A stretch of DNA of 64,000 nucleotides from Lineus longissimus (taxonomy: Eukaryota > Nemertea > Pilidiophora > Heteronemertea > Lineidae): the NCBI RefSeq assembly GCF_910592395.1, contig NC_088325.1:8436109-8500108 (forward strand), given 5' to 3'. The notes under the pieces are model-generated. The model was given only the letters and a program-made list of their open reading frames with translations. It made no database searches and had not been told where the DNA came from. Position numbers and translations under genes: made by a program. Below are positions 26,001-31,090 of this stretch, piece by piece. Each line of letters starts with the position of its first letter. Position 1 is the first letter of the stretch.

Positions 26001-26527
26001 CCTACAAGTCCAACGAAGAGATTTATTATGTGGATTATAAGTAACCCAAAAATGGCACATCGGTATAAAACTAAGCACTTAGTTTCTTCTATAAGACCTT
26101 TCTAATTCTTTTCCAATCATTTTTCAGAGATCTATTGCTAGAGAGACCTAGGCCAAAAGTGTTGAAGAAGGTGACATGCATGTTCATCATTTAGAATCCT
26201 ATGACCCACAACGCAAGGTATGGTCGAGTTGGGATATTGGCCTATACAGAAACACGACATTTGGTCCAAAATTCCCTCATTTGCTCCCCCTTCTTTTGAA
26301 TCGCTGATCAACAATGGTTAGAAAAAAAAATCCGAATTGAGAGGGAAAATTCCTTTTAAGTTTTAATATTTATAATTCTTCTAAATGTGGGGTCGTTTTA
26401 TCATGAATGCTATAACATAACCCATGCTGGGTATAAATATTTGTGATGTTCGAAAATGTAATGTTCGCAAAAATGACTTACCTTGAAATTGGATAAGTGA
26501 AAAAGCCAAAAGCGGCAGAAGTTTCAT
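1398..26527 (-). CDS. Ig2-FN3x2 single-pass receptor with tyrosine-motif tail (7 exons, 661 aa)
   Basis: I assembled this gene by joining minus-strand exons with consensus splice sites: 26527-26482, 23106-22780, 19729-19460, 18166-17849, 17254-16943, 6068-5990 and 2031-1398. Every junction keeps frame (phases 1,1,1,1,1,2) and the sum is 1986 nt including stop. Order: signal peptide (residues 1 to about 16), Ig domain with an extra Cys pair (16-124), Ig domain (125-214), two FN3 domains (215-424), transmembrane helix (about 425-450), a basic stop-transfer patch and a 211-residue tail with nine tyrosines. The product should sit in the plasma membrane and bind a ligand or another cell. The SLYAHL motif (Tyr638) fits the ITIM consensus and pairs with YLNL (Tyr652), which suggests SH2-dependent signalling. 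An extra phase-1 exon could be missed in the 10.9-kb fifth intron. The ligand and orthologue are not recognised. Confidence 0.85.
2092..2690. mobile_element. Pogo-type MITE family A, 3'-truncated copy
   Basis: This copy begins TA then CAGTCCTAC and shares several hundred bases with 4469-5127 (opposite orientation) and 25168-25951. Shared landmarks are the CACAGGTTTTTT terminal block, the CTCTTCATTATGTAACAGG block and the CCGACAGCTGGTGACC block. It lacks the second terminal inverted repeat. The TA flank and CAG terminus are typical of Tc1/mariner-pogo non-autonomous elements. Confidence 0.75.
2691..3608. other. Intron 6 sequence, nothing recognised
   Basis: This is intronic sequence of the receptor gene between the MITE and the Tigger relic. 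I see no exon, repeat or structured element that I can support. Confidence 0.4.
3609..3959 (-). pseudogene. Tigger/pogo transposase C-terminal relic
   Basis: The minus strand reads LLQPLDLTVNRSFKSHLKSL and then EGNCDPISRQEV, the third-Asp region (QPLD) and C-terminal part of Tigger-family transposases, as in the fuller copies at 31724-32856 and 56432-57885. An in-frame TGA follows VVVSRW, and the frame then continues into LLPEENEGA and an acidic tail of Asp codons (the GAT run) ending in TGA at 3609. Everything upstream of the QPLD block is missing. It lies inside intron 6 of the receptor gene. Confidence 0.8.
3618..3644. repeat. (ATC)n microsatellite
   Basis: An ATC trinucleotide run corresponds to the poly-Asp tail of the Tigger relic on the minus strand. 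Its plus-strand Ser-rich frame is an artefact. Confidence 0.85.
4469..5127. mobile_element. Pogo-type MITE family A, reverse copy, truncated
   Basis: Starts TA then CAGTCCTTCCAG and runs in the opposite orientation to the copies at 2092 and 25168. It contains the GGCACTTGCAATTCC block, the TCATGTATGAGCT block and GCCTGTTACATAATGAAG near its truncated right end. It lies within intron 6. Confidence 0.75.
5128..5857. other. Intron 6 sequence, nothing recognised
   Basis: No exon or repeat could be supported. The open frame of 117 codons at 5598-5951 on the plus strand runs into the hexanucleotide palindrome and shows no domain. Confidence 0.4.
5858..5970. repeat. (GATTAC)n palindrome next to the transmembrane exon
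   Basis: Three to four TTACGA units at about 5858-5878 are followed about 60 bases later by the reverse complement, four TCGTAA-type units at 5944-5970. The two arms can fold into a hairpin in the receptor pre-mRNA. The inner arm ends about 20 bases from the splice donor of the transmembrane exon (exon edge at 5990). Confidence 0.8.
5990..6068 (-). CDS. Receptor exon 6: transmembrane segment
   Basis: A 79-nt exon between a TTTTCACAG acceptor and a GTAAGC donor. In phase with exon 5 it encodes an uncharged helix, GFALVGGLVGG followed by SVIVATLVVTVAVVLW. It ends in phase 2. Joining it to exon 7 places Lys-Arg-Gly directly after the helix, the expected positive-inside stop-transfer signal. The exon is too short to be found by ORF length alone. 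Confidence 0.85.
6220..6760. repeat. Dispersed TTGGCAAGC-type repeats
   Basis: Repeated motifs of the form TTTGGCAAGC or its reverse complement occur at about 6258, 6285, 6640-6660, 6690 and 6727. They include the perfect palindrome TTTGGCAAGC...GCTTGCCAAA near 6640-6662. Units are roughly 50 bases apart in the second half. Origin unknown; intron 5. Confidence 0.55.
7065..7260. repeat. Dispersed repeat, inverted copy at 10910-11035
   Basis: The run from CTCCCTTAATGATTGTG through TGAATTTGGTGTATTTCC to GTCAGGGAATCC matches, in reverse complement, the stretch 10910-11035. The two copies sit 3.7 kb apart in intron 5. No coding potential was recognised. Confidence 0.6.
7270..8880. other. Intron 5 sequence, nothing recognised
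   Basis: About 1.6 kb without a convincing exon, repeat or RNA gene. Confidence 0.4.
8887..8999. repeat. G-rich simple sequence
   Basis: Runs of 10 to about 17 G are interspersed with CAATT or AATATTAC. The plus strand is quadruplex-prone. The open frames over it are low-complexity. Confidence 0.7.
9500..10908. mobile_element. Inverted-repeat element with about 95-bp arms
   Basis: The arm at 9500-9591 (containing TTATTGTCGTCCTGGGTACA and TGTCGTACAGTGAAATTGTA) recurs as reverse complement at 10813-10908. Arms and 1.2-kb interior together look like a non-autonomous DNA element or the ends of a deleted one. Inside, a block of about 48 bases (AACAATGGATTT..CATGAC.GGGCTCATCCACA) is duplicated in tandem near 10062-10130. 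No transposase was seen. Confidence 0.6.
10910..11035. repeat. Inverted copy of dispersed repeat 7065-7260
   Basis: Contains GGATTCCCTGACCCC and CATTAAGGGAGTTCAAC, the reverse complement of the repeat near 7070-7150. Confidence 0.6.
11212..11487. mobile_element. Foldback/MITE-like palindrome
   Basis: The two halves are imperfect reverse complements over about 125 bases. Paired blocks include AACGGTTTATCTAACTTTT with its complement near 11446-11472, and GACTTTTTCCTGAAAGG with its complement near 11415-11435. The centre lies at about 11350. Confidence 0.7.
11488..12187. other. Intron 5 sequence, nothing recognised
   Basis: No supported feature in this 0.7-kb stretch. Confidence 0.4.
12467..12482. 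repeat. Target-site duplication of the PLE, left copy
   Basis: TAAATAATGACAGAAA. The partner at 14545-14560 differs at one base (T for G). The uninterrupted homologous site in copy 2 near 41918-41935 supports duplication on insertion. Confidence 0.8.
12741..12790 (-). ncRNA. Hammerhead ribozyme-like core (PLE)
   Basis: Read 5' to 3' on the minus strand, the conserved CUGAUGA (12777-12771) is followed by a 3-bp stem II (GCA/UGC) with a 5-nt loop and then GAAA (12759-12756). GUGU before the core pairs with ACAC after UUC, forming stem I of a type I hammerhead. Stem III is minimal (A-U closing CCGU). Predicted cleavage is 3' of the C at 12750. All invariant core bases are present. Activity is not shown by sequence. 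Confidence 0.78.
13156..13277. repeat. Long hairpin after the PLE ORF
   Basis: Arms of about 37 bases (GGGTGATATGAATAAACACT on the left, its near-complement AGTCTTTATTCATATCACCC on the right) enclose about 45 bases. The right arm begins exactly at the natural stop codon of the PLE ORF (minus strand), so the ORF end lies in the hairpin. Confidence 0.8.
13270..14541 (-). pseudogene. PLE reverse transcriptase-GIY-YIG ORF, broken
   Basis: From the 5' end: GGVAMGTKVAPSLANIFMA (RT motif), a frameshift near 14468, then LTWVRFIDDVFQIW with the catalytic DD, the CKPTDAHNYL and RRICSLD..F segments of the PLE thumb, and a GIY-YIG-type endonuclease (LIYCITCKRCNQQYVGQTK, then Arg in DRFVKHF and Glu in TIEFR). 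Breaks seen: a one-base frame change near 14468, an in-frame TAA at 13759-13761, and a TAG at 13315-13317 where the family usually has Trp. After that the frame runs on through IHRLRTVAPLGLNG to TGA at 13270. It is non-functional as it stands. Confidence 0.88.
14545..14560. repeat. Target-site duplication of the PLE, right copy
   Basis: TAAATAATTACAGAAA, one mismatch to 12467-12482. Confidence 0.8.
14665..16096. other. Extra segment inside repeat copy 1, no gene recognised
   Basis: This segment has no counterpart in repeat copy 2. It contains a short direct duplication near 15140-15230 (ATGATAGGACCCAGCC.. and CACCCTCGGCTAGGCCTA each twice). Open frames here show no domain. Confidence 0.5.
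16530..16816 (+). pseudogene. 3' end of a non-LTR retrotransposon (LINE)
   Basis: The plus strand reads FLNRILKLWNDLPRAL, the conserved F..R...LWN.LP segment near the C-terminus of many LINE reverse-transcriptase polyproteins. The element ends in a short (AATA)n tail at 16798-16816. The rest of the element is absent. It lies antisense to the receptor gene, just downstream of exon 5. Confidence 0.6.
16943..17254 (-). CDS. Receptor exon 5: fibronectin type III domain 2
   Basis: A phase 1-1 exon of 104 codons (TTTGCAG acceptor, GTGAGT donor). It starts EKPKMSLIVVSRTYNKVTVRW, has KIRYCQSD in place of the usual Y.V.Y strand, and FVDANKTYYYYMIVEDGG in the F/G region. It carries an extra Cys pair (CQSDTEHC), possibly a local disulfide. 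The phase matches both the preceding FN3 exon and the transmembrane exon. Confidence 0.85.
17849..18166 (-). CDS. Receptor exon 4: fibronectin type III domain 1
   Basis: A phase 1-1 exon of 106 codons. It opens PPSAPSQLEVVNSTA, with VTLKW (B strand Trp), RFYVQYK (C strand), DLESDVRYQFRVRSKS (the L..Y.FRV signature) and a SNFSNIA end, followed by a GTATGT donor. This is a canonical FN3 fold. Sequons NST and NFS are present. Confidence 0.88.
18540..18580. repeat. G-rich tract in intron 3
   Basis: Interrupted G runs (about 25 of 30 bases G) around 18551-18578. Confidence 0.6.
18852..18966. repeat. Short palindrome in intron 3
   Basis: GGTGGAATGGGGGTAT with TTGTAGCCCCTGC pairs with GCAGGGGCTACAA and ATACCCCATTCTACC. 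The two arms surround about 40 bases. It resembles a small MITE. Confidence 0.6.
19460..19729 (-). CDS. Receptor exon 3: Ig domain 2 (I-set/C2-like)
   Basis: A phase 1-1 exon of 90 codons with a TTCCAG acceptor and GTGAGT donor. It begins VPPLTPTVTNPSPVNAGD and contains AKFTC, YTWTKNG and the classical HAGKYACVAKN around the second cysteine. It is a compact C2/I-set type Ig domain with only the canonical Cys pair. The longest open frame here is out of frame with this exon, so it is easily missed. Confidence 0.88.
20597..21165. mobile_element. Foldback MITE, about 200-bp arms
   Basis: The left arm (from GTAACTAAACACCTCAACAA) and right arm (ending TGTTGAGGTGTTTACTTGTA) are reverse complements over roughly 200 bases, including GATGATGTCCTGCAATTTTC on the right. 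The spacer contains a 32-base tandem duplication (TGGAAAAAGTGCCATTTC twice, near 20780-20845). No coding capacity. Confidence 0.75.
21166..22689. other. Intron 2 sequence, nothing recognised
   Basis: About 1.5 kb between the foldback element and receptor exon 2, with no supported exon or repeat. Confidence 0.4.
22690..22713. repeat. Poly-G tract just downstream of exon 2
   Basis: A run of more than 20 G lies about 70 bases past the exon 2 splice donor. On the sense (minus) strand it reads as poly-C. Confidence 0.85.
22780..23106 (-). CDS. Receptor exon 2: Ig domain 1 with extra cysteine pair
   Basis: A phase 1-1 exon of 109 codons between a TTTCAG acceptor and a GTAAGT donor. Ig hallmarks are ITLSC (B strand), VTWW (C strand), and the F-strand motif SDYGNWGC. 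Two further cysteines (YNC and VQC, 15 residues apart) lie between the C and F strands. Asn-glycosylation sequons NNS and NCT are present. The domain resembles the lone Ig exon at 61366-61695, which has the same four-cysteine layout. Confidence 0.88.
23359..23722 (-). pseudogene. Relic transmembrane-exon repeat, copy 1
   Basis: About 350 bases nearly identical to 26951-27299 in direct orientation. On the minus strand, 23595-23514 keeps a TTTATTCAG acceptor, 82 nt in the same phase (1 in, 2 out) as receptor exon 6, and a GTAAGC donor. Its 3' half (CATTGTGGCAGTCGTT, then TAAGCTAAT) closely matches exon 6 (CACTGTGGCAGTTGTT, then TAAGCTAAT). The encoded segment is only weakly hydrophobic and contains charged residues. 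I infer a decayed duplicate of a paralogous transmembrane exon; a generic repeat with chance similarity is the alternative. Confidence 0.5.
24629..25172. repeat. Large palindrome built of ~21-bp tandem units
   Basis: The left half has repeated units of the form GCAGGACATGAAATAT (variants AGAACA and AGGACG). The right half carries the same units in reverse. The outer ends (ATGCCAAAAGGGAATTTATT on the left, complement on the right) match over more than 60 bases. The centre lies near 24905-24940. It is a foldback-type element in intron 1, and its right end abuts MITE family A. Confidence 0.8.
25168..25951. mobile_element. Pogo-type MITE family A, full-length copy
   Basis: Both ends carry the family's inverted repeat: AGAAAGTAAATGTCCACCGG on the left and CCTGTGGACATATACTTCC on the right. 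The right end reads CTTGAAGGCCTG followed by TA. It is about 780 bp, with terminal inverted repeats of 150 bp or more and no coding capacity. The left TA/CAG terminus appears lost at the junction with the palindrome. Confidence 0.75.
26482..26527 (-). CDS. Receptor exon 1: signal peptide
   Basis: ATG at 26527 opens a 15-codon exon reading Met-Lys then a Leu/Ala/Phe-rich core (MKLLPLLAFSLIQFQ), followed by a GTAAGT donor. One leftover base (phase 1) joins exon 2 and gives Asp. The composition is that of a short cleavable signal peptide. No upstream coding exon is needed. No TATA box or initiator was identified upstream. Confidence 0.8.
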
Positions 26528-26950
26528 CGTGATAGTGATCAAAATTCTATTAAGATGATGAACTCCGAGAAAGGATTACACTTATATCTATAACAATATA
26601 TCTCTGCTGCAGGTATCTCCACTTGAAGGTGATGACTGTTGGTGTTATTCCAAAACGATTCGATGAACGCGAATGACTCTAGGCGATATGACATAACGTT
26701 TGGTGACTTGATGTCATTTGGTTGGCCTCTCCCTGGTCTGACCCACTGTTCCCTACGATCGTTAACATGGCAAATTAACATAGCAAATTATCAGATAACA
26801 TGACTGTGTTGACCGTGTATGATGTCTTTAAAAAAACGTTCCCCGTGACAGGAATGGCATATGAGATGATTTGATGTCTGACTGGACAGGCGAATATAAC
26901 TAAGCAAAGAAGTAGTTATACACATCATTATGTACTCTGAACTCGTGACT

Positions 26951-27299
26951 GTGGAATTATTATTTTATGATGATTTATCTTTTGGCCATTGTTTAGACTT
27001 TGACTTGTGTCGCATTCCAGACTGCGTATCGTTTCACCCGTGCGTAATTTGCAGAATGCAATTGTTTTGATTGGCCCATATCCGTCCGACTACCAACGAA
27101 CGACTGCCACAATGAGAGCTTGGCCTAATACATGTATTACAGCTCGAACCTGGTCACCAACTACATAATCCCCAACTGAAAAAAGGAAAGACTATGAGTA
27201 ACTTAAACAACTCAACCATTGGGATTATCACCAATTTGGTTAGGACCATAGATAAATCTAACATTTTAAATACTAATTGCACATGTGAATGTACTTTCT
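26951..27299 (-). pseudogene. Relic transmembrane-exon repeat, copy 2
   Basis: Direct repeat of 23359-23722 on the 5' side of receptor exon 1. It keeps the TTTTTTCAG acceptor-like site and the CATTGTGGCAGTCGTTCG block, but the donor region is deleted. Together the two copies bracket receptor exon 1. Confidence 0.5.
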
Positions 27300-27356
27300 C
27301 TTTGTGTGGCCCTTTTTCCTTGTAAAAAGGTCATAGTTCATAGGCTTTAACATAGC

Positions 27357-27640
27357 TTTTACATGTACATGCAGTTGTATCAAGACGTGTAGACTTGTCT
27401 CCCCTGCTTGAACATGGAGTGGGCCAAGGGCCGGTGTTGTGGTCGAAAATGTCTCCCTGGAAAAAGTGTTCTGCCCAGTTGTATTCTGATGGATTACATG
27501 TACATGCAGCTGTATCAAGACGTGTAGACTTGTCTCCCTTGCTTGAACATGGAGTGGGCCAAGGGCCGGTGTAGAGGTAGAAAATGTCTCCCTGGAAAAA
27601 GTGTTCTGCCCAATTGTATTCTGACGGATTACGGTATCTG
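27357..27640. repeat. Tandem duplication, two units of about 138 bp
   Basis: The unit begins TTACATGTACATGCAG and runs through TGTATCAAGACGTGTAGACT and GTGGGCCAAGGGCCGGTGT to GTGTTCTGCCCA. It occurs twice head to tail with few differences. The 130-codon minus-strand frame across it is repeated for that reason. No domain was recognised. Confidence 0.8.
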
Positions 27641-29100
27641 GCTCTATAGAGACCATGACCATCAATGGCTCAGAAATTTAAGCCTTTAATAGAACCAATT
27701 GGTTCACGGACATTCTATCTCAGGACATTTCATACTTCTACACCGGCTGTACACTCTGCAGGGTAGGAGTTGCGAACATTTAGATTAATTGTTTTCTATC
27801 TTTAAAACTAATCAACGCCTACATATCACTATGATTTCTTCGGTTAATCATCAGGTAGGTCTCAAAATACATTCTAACGTATTTGATGTCACACTTTCGA
27901 AATTTGAGATTCCAGATACCGAATTCCTATTTTGATCGGGTCTAACCATTAAGATCAGCCTACGAATGGTGCGGATCAAAACCTGTTCCAATTATGAACT
28001 GACAGTGTTTTCTAACTTGTTGCCATGGCCCTGCACCACATGAATGTCCAGTCATTTCTTTCGTACACGAGACGGACTATAACCAGTAAAGAATGATAAA
28101 ATCATTTAGCGTGACCACCCTTTTTAAAAGCAATCCAGGGCAGGCAACGAATACCGATGTGTTTTGTTTAAAAGAATATCGATATACTACGACCTGGTTT
28201 TGTCGAACTGATTCCTGAAAAAAATTAACAGACTATTGAATGCTTGAAATAAGATATATATTTTTACCCGGCCTGTAAACATAAATCACTCAAATGTAAA
28301 GCTTGATTGTTAGAAATGGGACGGACGTGCACACAAATAAAATTTTCTTGTAATTTAAATTTCAAAATGATAAATAACCATATACTCCAGACCTTTAAGA
28401 AACCAACTCTACATTGATACTCTTTAAATTTATGTCAAAATATAAACTATAATTATAGGCCCGATCTTGTTGGCCACAAACGGCGCAGTGCGACCCATCG
28501 ACCGGACACAAGTTTTGCCATCATTGTTGCATTATTTATCAATCAATTTCTTGCATTCCGTTTCTGCACTTTGTAAATTGGTTTGTTGAACTTCATGTCT
28601 GATTTCCTCATGCTATTTGGATACAAAATATGAAGACAGGATGATGTTTTTGGTGCCTTTGTCACTACTGATTGGTAAGTAAATAATTTACATCTTCCCA
28701 AATACAAGATGTCAAACATTTTAAGAGGAGGCACAGCTTACATTTGACGACTATTTAGCTTGACTTGAACACATTTCATTATTTTGTGTTTCTACCCTAA
28801 GAGAAAAACACAGACTATCACAGTTGGCTTGAATATACTGATAATTTAAAATCATCTAGAACTAAAATTCCTTTGGACAATAGACGGTAGAACAGTATAT
28901 GGTCGCAAGGGGGAAAATGTTAAAATCATCTCTTGTGAGTCACCTTCCTAGTATTCAGATTACACTACGTGATTGGCCCGTAATCCTGCGGTATGGGTAT
29001 TTTTATTGTTTCAGACTGTGACTTTATCTGTCTTAGAAAAAGATCCCGAATGACGTGAACACGTCGAAGACGACGTATATGGCTGGCCAGAATGGCAACA
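27641..29100. other. Intergenic, nothing recognised
   Basis: No exon, RNA gene or repeat that I can support in this 1.5-kb stretch. Confidence 0.4.
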
Positions 29101-29104
29101 ATGC

Positions 29105-29495
29105 AATATTCAATGTCAACACTAATTCAGAATTATGTGCCACATAATTCACATTAAGTGTTGACATTAAATTGGCCAATCAGAACTCAGTTTTTTGTGC
29201 ATACGCAAAATCGAATAGATATTACTTAGATTAATGTAGTCACAAAGTCGATTTATATGGGACATTAATTGTATTTCGTGTTGACACAAAACATTTTTTG
29301 TCAACACTTATTCCGATTAATGTCGGACATAATTCTGAATATGTGTCGACACTAAATTAGCTAATCAGAATTAAGGTTTAAGTGTCGACAGTAAATACGA
29401 ATAATGTACACCATAAATATGCAGTTTCCGTACAAAAAGTGGCCAATCAAGTCATTGATTTGTGTACAGAAAGTGCATATTTATGGTGTGCATTA
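29105..29495. repeat. Cluster of MITE-like palindromes
   Basis: AATGTCAACACTAATTCAG pairs with its near-complement at 29140-29166. Further TGTCAACAC/GTGTCGACA arms follow near 29301-29360. ATGTACACCATAAATATGCA (29403) pairs with TGCATATTTATGGTGTGCAT (29471). Related arm sequences suggest nested or repeated insertions of one AT-rich family. Confidence 0.65.
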
Positions 29496-29599
29496 TTGCA
29501 CATCGTTGCTTGGAGTACCTACCATAAAAATATCATCGAAAGCAAGTCACTGATAAGCGAGATATTGCACTTTTTACATTTTTTAGTTTTGGCTCCCTG

Positions 29600-29995
29600 G
29601 TGGCCAATTCATTAATCATATTAGACCGAAAGTCAGTGTCAGAGGTTATATGACGTAGGGAGTCATGTTTGCCGAATTCCAAGTTCATAGCTTTATCGGT
29701 TAAGAAACGTGCCATAGTTACACTCAAACGGACAGTTTACGCCATCTGACAAGGACCCGTAAGGTATCCATGCTAGGAGAAACTGCGATAAATTATTTAT
29801 CGAAAACGAGTCACTCATAGCCTAAGAGAGATTTCACACTTCTTAGGTTTCCACTTCTGGCCCACCTGACTCGGGGAGTCCTGTGTACAAAATTTCAAGT
29901 TGATAGCCCTAGCAGTTAAGAAACGTGCCACTGTTTTTGAAACAGGATACGGACGACGACGACGGACGCCGGACACAGCAGTATTGTATAGGCGA
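29600..29995. repeat. Dispersed repeat ending in GACGACGACGG
   Basis: AAGAAACGTGCCA occurs at 29702 and 29919, each preceded by related text (AAGTTCATAGCTTTATCGGT and AAGTTGATAGCCCTAGCAGT). The second copy ends GGACGACGACGACGGACGCC. Tails of this kind are common in short dispersed repeats of marine invertebrates (recalled, not checked). Confidence 0.55.
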
Positions 29996-30699
29996 TGACT
30001 TGATATTTTATCATTAGCATGAATATGATGATGGACTTTTAAAATTTTATCATTGCTTTTGATAATTATATGAACTGCAATTTAAGCCTCCCATGGGCTG
30101 AATTCTCGCTCTCGACATTGATATGGTTATTTATAAAAATATCAATTTCCTGGGGTGAAGAGGTTGCACGACATGTTCATTTAACACACGACGTAATACC
30201 GCGCGACACTCCTTCTTACCCTCAGGTCAGGTCCAAGACATACTCGGCCCAAGAGAAATATGACATTTTTTTACCTTTGGTCATTACTGCGATTAAAAAT
30301 GTTAGCCTAACTTTCCCAATGCGGCAAATAAACCATAAATTGCATTATATTTTAAACGAAACTACATGTATCTTAAATCATATTTAACAAATATTTCCCA
30401 TTTGCTGCATGATTATTGTAAATCATCTGCAATAAAAACGTGGGTTTTTTCAACCTCGTTTACGTAGGGGTCATTGTGCGCTCCTATGGTCACTTGCACT
30501 ACCGCTGGTATCATATGGAGCTAAAACATATTTGATTGGTCAAAGAATAACGTTTGACTTGCAAAAAGATGTAAATAATGTTTTGACACTAGTCATATTC
30601 ATCAGCGAAAAGGGCGACTGATCAGTCTATATAACCATTTACCCTAATGCGATCACAAATCAATTGACGGCATAATAGAAATTAATGCCAATCGCGCGA

Positions 30700-31050
30700 G
30701 CACTGTGAAAATATTATTTCAAGATCCCTTTTGATAATTTATTTTCATATCTAAGTATAAGGCCTCTTTATCTGTATTTGCTTAATTTCACAATTATTTG
30801 GTCGGCTATAAACGGATTTGTTCATATTGAAACAGTGCTGACACGTAGTGCCCGAATATACGGGTCATAGGTCAAACATGCTACGTCACCCCTAGATTCT
30901 GGCTGTGACGACACAATATGACATAGGCGAGAATCCAGGGTCTAGGGTGCAGCCATTTTGAATTGCTAATCAAATAGACCCCGGGTGTAGAGGTTACGGT
31001 TTTTTAATGGCGGTAATGTTTTTAGCCTGTGGCAGAATGTCAAAATTAGA
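30700..31050. repeat. Dispersed repeat B, copy 1
   Basis: Shares ACAGTGCTGACACGTAG, GCAGCCATTTTGAATT and TAATCAAATAGACCCCGG with 43340-43600 (copy 2). A weaker related block (CGTAATACC.CG.GACA, then CTCGG) recurs at 30190-30260, 35350-35400 and 35545-35600. Nature unknown. Confidence 0.6.
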
Positions 31051-31090
31051 TCCCAATAATTTATTTTTGTAAGTTAGTATAAGGTATATA

